A stretch of 10,119 bases of DNA from Acidobacteriota bacterium (GTDB taxonomy: Bacteria > Acidobacteriota > Terriglobia > Acidiferrales > UBA7541), in the NCBI GenBank assembly GCA_003224135.1, contig QHYO01000574.1, positions 1 through 10,119 of the forward strand, written 5' to 3'. The notes beneath the pieces were generated by a model that had not been told where the DNA came from, did not search any database, and saw only the letters and a list, made by a program, of their open reading frames with translations. Position 1 is the first letter of the stretch. Each line of letters opens with the position of its first letter. Shown one piece after another: positions 8,001-10,119 of the stretch. Made by a program: the position numbers and the translations under genes.

Positions 8001-8405
8001 CTGAAGCCGGTATTACTCGACACTGGTGTGATTGTTGCGTTGCTGGATCGCAGTGAGAAGTTTCACCAGTCGTGTGCCGATGTAGTTCGTGATTTGGAGC
8101 CGCCTCTCGTCACTTGCGAAGCAGTGATTGCGGAAAGTTGTTATTTGCTGCGGAATCTTCCTGGTGCTCCTGAAGCAGTGATCGAAAACGTCTTCGCCGG
8201 GATTTTTCAAATTCCCTTCCAACTTTCACGAGATGCGGACGGCGTGAAACAGCGCTTACGAAAATACCGCGACCGCAAAATCGATCTAGCTGATGCGTCC
8301 CTGATTCGCTTGGCGGACGACTTTGAAACCGCCGATATTCTGATCCTTGACAAGGATTTTGAGATCTATCGCTGGGAAAGAACAAGCCCTTCCAAATCCT
8401 TCTGA
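8001..8405 (+). CDS. VapC-like PIN-domain protein, damaged at both ends
   Basis: Read from the CTG at 8001 the protein has 134 residues. All four PIN acidic positions are visible: D7 in KPVLLDTGVIVALLD, E45 in EAVIAES, D98 in DLADASL, and D117 in ILILDKDF. PIN proteins are Mg-dependent ribonucleases, most often the toxin half of VapBC pairs. No ATG, GTG or TTG lies between the upstream in-frame stop (7974-7976) and the conserved D7. The first conventional start, a GTG at 8028, would remove D7 and give 125 residues. The tail reads YRWERTSPSKSF, whereas the left repeat copy has one more G and reads YRWGKNKSFQILL, so this copy appears frameshifted at 8374-8376. No VapB-like antitoxin ORF fits into the 54 nt upstream. 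It is either a weakly translated CTG-start gene or a recent pseudogene. Confidence 0.7.
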   Translation: MKPVLLDTGVIVALLDRSEKFHQSCADVVRDLEPPLVTCEAVIAESCYLLRNLPGAPEAVIENVFAGIFQIPFQLSRDADGVKQRLRKYRDRKIDLADASLIRLADDFETADILILDKDFEIYRWERTSPSKSF

Positions 8406-8487
8406 AGATCAGGCAACCGAAGTCTGCTCCGCTTGCAAATATGGTTGTTGAGATCTCTCCCCGACTCCTTCGTGTTTCCCGTTCAGG
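8326..8487 (+). repeat. Imperfect direct repeat, right copy
   Basis: Partner of 6382-6540. It covers the last 26 codons of the PIN gene plus about 80 nt of downstream DNA and stops 3 nt before the stop codon of the convergent DAHP synthase gene. Compared with the left copy it lacks one G (three instead of four in the TGGG run) and 6 nt around 8437. Confidence 0.85.
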
Positions 8488-8490
8488 GAT

Positions 8491-9537
8491 TCAGATGCTC
8501 GCGGCCGCTGCGACTTCCCTGGCCCGCGACGCTTTCCACAAGTCGATGTATGGTTTCAGATCGTCCATCATTCTTGCGAACTGGAACATGTCGAGGGATT
8601 GCGCGCCATCGCTGATGGCTTTTTCGGGGGCGGGGTGTGCTTCAACGATCAAGCCATCGGCACCGATGGCCACACCGGCGCGAGCTAAGGCCGGCACCAG
8701 GCTGCGCTTTCCCGTTGCGTGGCTTGGATCCAAAATCACCGGTAGGTGCGTCAATTCGTTGAGTGCAGGAATCGCCGCAATGTCGCAAGTGTTGCGTGTG
8801 ACCGTCTCGAACGTGCGAATGCCTCGTTCGCACAACATCACGTCAGGATTTCCATGCGCCACGATGTATTCCGCGCTCATCAGAAGTTCCTTCACGGTGC
8901 TGCTCAACCCGCGCTTCAGCAGAATCGGCCGGCCGCATTTTCCGAGCGCTTTCAATAGCATGAAATTCTGCATGTTGCGCGCGCCGATTTGCAGCACGTC
9001 AGCATAGTTCGCCACGAGATCGACGTCGCGGTCGCTCATCACTTCTGTCACGATTCCCAGCCCCGTCGCTTTTTTCGCCTTCTGCAGCAGCTTCAGTCCT
9101 TCTTCTTCCATCCCCTGAAAATCGTATGGCGACGTGCGCGGCTTGAACGCACCGCCGCGCAACAGCTTCGCGCCCGCCTTCGCGACACCTTCTGCCGAAC
9201 GCAAAATCTGTTCTTCCGATTCGACCGAACACGGTCCTGCGATCACAACGAATTCGTCGCCGCCAATTACCGTTCCGTTCACGCGAATCTGCGTCTTCTC
9301 TTTGCGGAACTCCTTGCTGACGAATTTGTACGGCGCGCTGATGCGCATTACGTTCTCGACTTGCGGCATAGCTTCGATGGATTCCATGCATGCCGTCACG
9401 TCGCCGACTCCGACCACACCGATTACCACGCGCTCTTCGCCCTCAATCGAATGCACTTTGTATCCGAAGTGATTCACCTGGTTCGTCACCGCATCAATCT
9501 CCTCGCGCGTTGCGTGCCTTTTCATCGAGATGATCAT
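8491..9537 (-). CDS. aroF: 3-deoxy-7-phosphoheptulonate (DAHP) synthase with N-terminal regulatory domain
   Basis: A 348-residue enzyme of the first shikimate-pathway step: phosphoenolpyruvate plus erythrose 4-phosphate gives DAHP. Residues 1-65 ([20 protein letters not shown]...) form the ferredoxin-like regulatory domain of the Thermotoga-type Ibeta class, which in characterised relatives mediates Tyr/Phe feedback inhibition. The TIM barrel follows: GPCSVES (101-107, metal-ligand C103), [11 protein letters not shown] (132-142), [10 protein letters not shown] (183-192), LLKRG (206-210), CERGIRTFE (236-244), [10 protein letters not shown] (269-278), [14 protein letters not shown] (298-311). 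The ATG at 9537 is chosen because AAAGGGA ends 6 nt before it; the in-frame ATG at 9543 directly abuts that sequence. Upstream lie an aromatic-rich leader ORF and a terminator hairpin, pointing to transcription attenuation. No downstream aromatic gene is present; the next gene is convergent. Confidence 0.95.
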   Translation of the reverse strand: MIISMKRHATREEIDAVTNQVNHFGYKVHSIEGEERVVIGVVGVGDVTACMESIEAMPQVENVMRISAPYKFVSKEFRKEKTQIRVNGTVIGGDEFVVIAGPCSVESEEQILRSAEGVAKAGAKLLRGGAFKPRTSPYDFQGMEEEGLKLLQKAKKATGLGIVTEVMSDRDVDLVANYADVLQIGARNMQNFMLLKALGKCGRPILLKRGLSSTVKELLMSAEYIVAHGNPDVMLCERGIRTFETVTRNTCDIAAIPALNELTHLPVILDPSHATGKRSLVPALARAGVAIGADGLIVEAHPAPEKAISDGAQSLDMFQFARMMDDLKPYIDLWKASRAREVAAAASI

Positions 9538-9543
9538 CGCCAT

Positions 9544-9550
9544 TCCCTTT
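9544..9550 (-). promoter_or_regulatory. Shine-Dalgarno of DAHP synthase
   Basis: AAAGGGA on the minus strand lies 6 nt before the ATG at 9537 and 0 nt before the ATG at 9543. It decides the start in favour of 9537. Confidence 0.7.
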
Positions 9551-9553
9551 CGC

Positions 9554-9565
9554 GGGCCGCGGCCC
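9554..9565. promoter_or_regulatory. 12-bp perfect palindrome next to the ribosome binding site
   Basis: GGGCCGCGGCCC lies 3 nt upstream of the Shine-Dalgarno of DAHP synthase. In RNA it could form a 4-bp GC stem with a 4-nt loop, or as DNA it could be a protein site. Function is not known. Confidence 0.3.
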
Positions 9566-9610
9566 AATAAAAATGTGCTTCGTTCACAAAACTTCTCCGA
9601 AATCCTGAAA

Positions 9611-9620
9611 TCGTTAACGA
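9611..9620. promoter_or_regulatory. 10-bp palindrome in the DAHP synthase 5' region
   Basis: TCGTTAACGA is a perfect palindrome in an AT-rich stretch between the attenuator and the gene. It could be an operator, but there is no second copy in the window to support this. Confidence 0.2.
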
Positions 9621-9634
9621 AAATAAACTGCCCG

Positions 9635-9668
9635 AAAATAAAAAAGGCCCACTCTGTGCGAGTGGGCC
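9635..9668 (-). terminator. Intrinsic terminator/attenuator in the DAHP synthase leader
   Basis: On the minus strand GGCCCACTC (9668-9660), loop GCACA, GAGTGGGCC (9654-9646) makes a perfect 9-bp GC-rich stem followed at once by T6-A-T4 (9645-9635). It lies 25 nt after the stop codon of the aromatic leader ORF and about 100 nt before the structural gene, the classic place for an attenuator. A 5-bp hairpin GAATC/GATTC (9683-9669) abuts it and a 6-bp hairpin GCGTTT/AAACGC (9704-9689) spans the leader stop codon. The segment GTGTGGC (9716-9710, leader codons 18-20) can pair with GCCCAC of the first terminator arm (one bulge) as a possible antiterminator. Confidence 0.88.
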
Positions 9669-9692
9669 GAATCTTTTCGATTCTAATTGCGT

Positions 9693-9767
9693 TTACAGAA
9701 ACGCCCCCCGCCACACATATGAGTGGTCCGTAAATCGATACCAAAACCAATAAGGGGTCTGAATCAT
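9693..9767 (-). CDS. Aromatic-rich leader peptide of the DAHP synthase attenuator
   Basis: A 24-codon ORF starts with ATG at 9767 and stops with TAA at 9695-9693. Nine residues are aromatic: Y6 W7 F8 W9 Y10 F12 (PYWFWYRF), then Y17, W19 and F23 (SYVWRGAF). Such density fits a ribosome-mediated attenuator sensing charged tRNA-Trp, -Tyr and -Phe, the end products of the pathway its downstream gene initiates. Codons 13-16 contain GGACCACTC, matching 8 of 9 bases of the terminator's first arm; this is what is expected if both segments compete for the same partner (regions 1 and 3 of a trp-type attenuator). There is no Shine-Dalgarno; the predicted transcript begins at the ATG. I infer that stalling in the aromatic run favours antitermination, while free passage to the stop codon lets the terminator form. 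Confidence 0.85.
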   Translation of the reverse strand: MIQTPYWFWYRFTDHSYVWRGAFL

Positions 9768-9773
9768 GTTGGC

Positions 9774-9802
9774 AGTGTACGCAGAATGCGATTGGAAAGC
9801 AA
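9774..9802 (-). promoter_or_regulatory. Predicted promoter of the DAHP synthase leader transcript
   Basis: On the minus strand TTGCTT (9802-9797, 3/6) is followed after 17 nt by TACACT (9779-9774, 4/6). Six nt separate the -10 box from the leader ATG, so the expected +1 is the A of ATG at 9767. The -35 match is poor; support comes mainly from position and spacing. Confidence 0.5.
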
Positions 9803-9837
9803 TGCCCTGCTGACGCCGCGTGGTTCCGGCGCGGATC

Positions 9838-10119
9838 TTAGGGATAGAGGAGCACGGTGAGGCGGAAGCGAGCGAACGGGGTCACCGTAGGGACTTCGCA
9901 GGCGCCGACGACGGCGTGGCGGAAGCGTCCGCCGGCGATCATTCTGGCCAAGTCATTCGGAAGGCGGCTCAAATCCGAAGTCTCGAATCTCGCGATGGCG
10001 GCGGGTTGCGTACCAAAGGATGTACGGTTCTGCTCGCAGCTCCTGCGCGCATCGTCCGCGCTACCGGAAATTGTGACTCCGTTCGAGTAGAGGAGATGCG
10101 CCACCTGCTGTTCCTGTTC
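9838..10119 (-). CDS. C-terminal part of a CAP-domain (SCP/PR1-type) secreted protein, partial
   Basis: The frame is open to the window edge and ends in TAA at 9840-9838, giving 93 residues of the 3' end. The sequence (VAHLLYSNGVTISGSADDAR, FETSDLSRLPNDLARMIAGG, FRHAVVGACEVP, FARFRLTVLLYP) resembles the small domain that follows the CAP domain in exported proteins I recognise from Acidobacteria, with its typical ending of the type YRVAVLLYP. The CAP domain itself and any signal peptide would lie beyond the window, so the assignment rests on this tail alone. The gene ends about 36 nt upstream of the DAHP synthase leader promoter on the same strand. I see no U-tract terminator between them, so some read-through into the attenuator region is possible. 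Confidence 0.6.
   Translation of the reverse strand, partial: EQEQQVAHLLYSNGVTISGSADDARRSCEQNRTSFGTQPAAIARFETSDLSRLPNDLARMIAGGRFRHAVVGACEVPTVTPFARFRLTVLLYP

Noticed and set aside
6382..8487. Insertion sequence or composite transposon bounded by the direct repeats
   Set aside because: No transposase, no terminal inverted repeats, and the repeats contain gene-derived coding sequence, so duplication fits better.
9538..9750. N-terminal extension of DAHP synthase to 9750
   Set aside because: The extension runs through the terminator hairpin and out of frame over the leader ORF. The regulatory domain and Shine-Dalgarno both fix the start at 9537.
9693..9767. T-box or riboswitch upstream of DAHP synthase
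   Set aside because: No T-box consensus or known aptamer pattern is seen, and the aromatic codon run explains the terminator without one.

Overview
The window looks like a chromosomal segment of an acidobacterium (class Terriglobia or a relative). I infer this from gene content: a soluble Hanks-type kinase carrying a TolB/FlgO-like domain and TPRs, a secreted LssY_C protein, a family of TPR proteins with the signature 'GVALLHSFEYE...MAYWGQAMSLYHQLWE', and a CAP-type protein tail. Base composition is moderately GC-rich. I see no rRNA, tRNA, CRISPR array or transposase.

Layout. (1) 31-1608 (-) encodes an exported, probably lipid-anchored TPR protein. It diverges from 1805-3052 (+), an exported protein joining a PA-IL/LecA-like beta domain to an LssY_C domain. 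(2) 4040-6298 (-), the Ser/Thr kinase, and 3057-4037 (-), a fold-type-II PLP enzyme of the threonine/serine dehydratase class, are 2 nt apart and look like an operon. A promoter sits so close to the kinase ATG that the mRNA would be almost leaderless. (3) 6300-8490 is a rearranged block. It holds a TPR gene (6567-7946, +) with its 5' end missing and a VapC-like PIN-domain gene (8001-8405, +) with no normal start codon and a shifted C terminus. A roughly 160-bp imperfect direct repeat, made of the PIN 3' end plus downstream DNA, lies before the TPR gene and again at the end of the PIN gene. (4) 8491-9767 (-) is an aromatic amino acid biosynthesis unit: DAHP synthase with an N-terminal regulatory domain, preceded by a textbook-like transcription attenuator. 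(5) 9838-10119 (-) is the 3' end of a CAP-domain protein running off the window.

The most striking element is the attenuator. A 24-codon leader ORF (9767-9693, -) has 9 aromatic codons, including the run Tyr-Trp-Phe-Trp-Tyr. It is followed by a 9-bp perfect GC-rich hairpin with a T6 tract and then the DAHP synthase gene. The leader has no Shine-Dalgarno sequence, and the predicted transcription start falls on the A of its ATG. DAHP synthase would thus be controlled twice: by feedback on the enzyme and by ribosome stalling at Trp/Tyr/Phe codons. The second notable point is the decayed repeat-flanked PIN/TPR block, best explained by an old tandem duplication followed by deletion.
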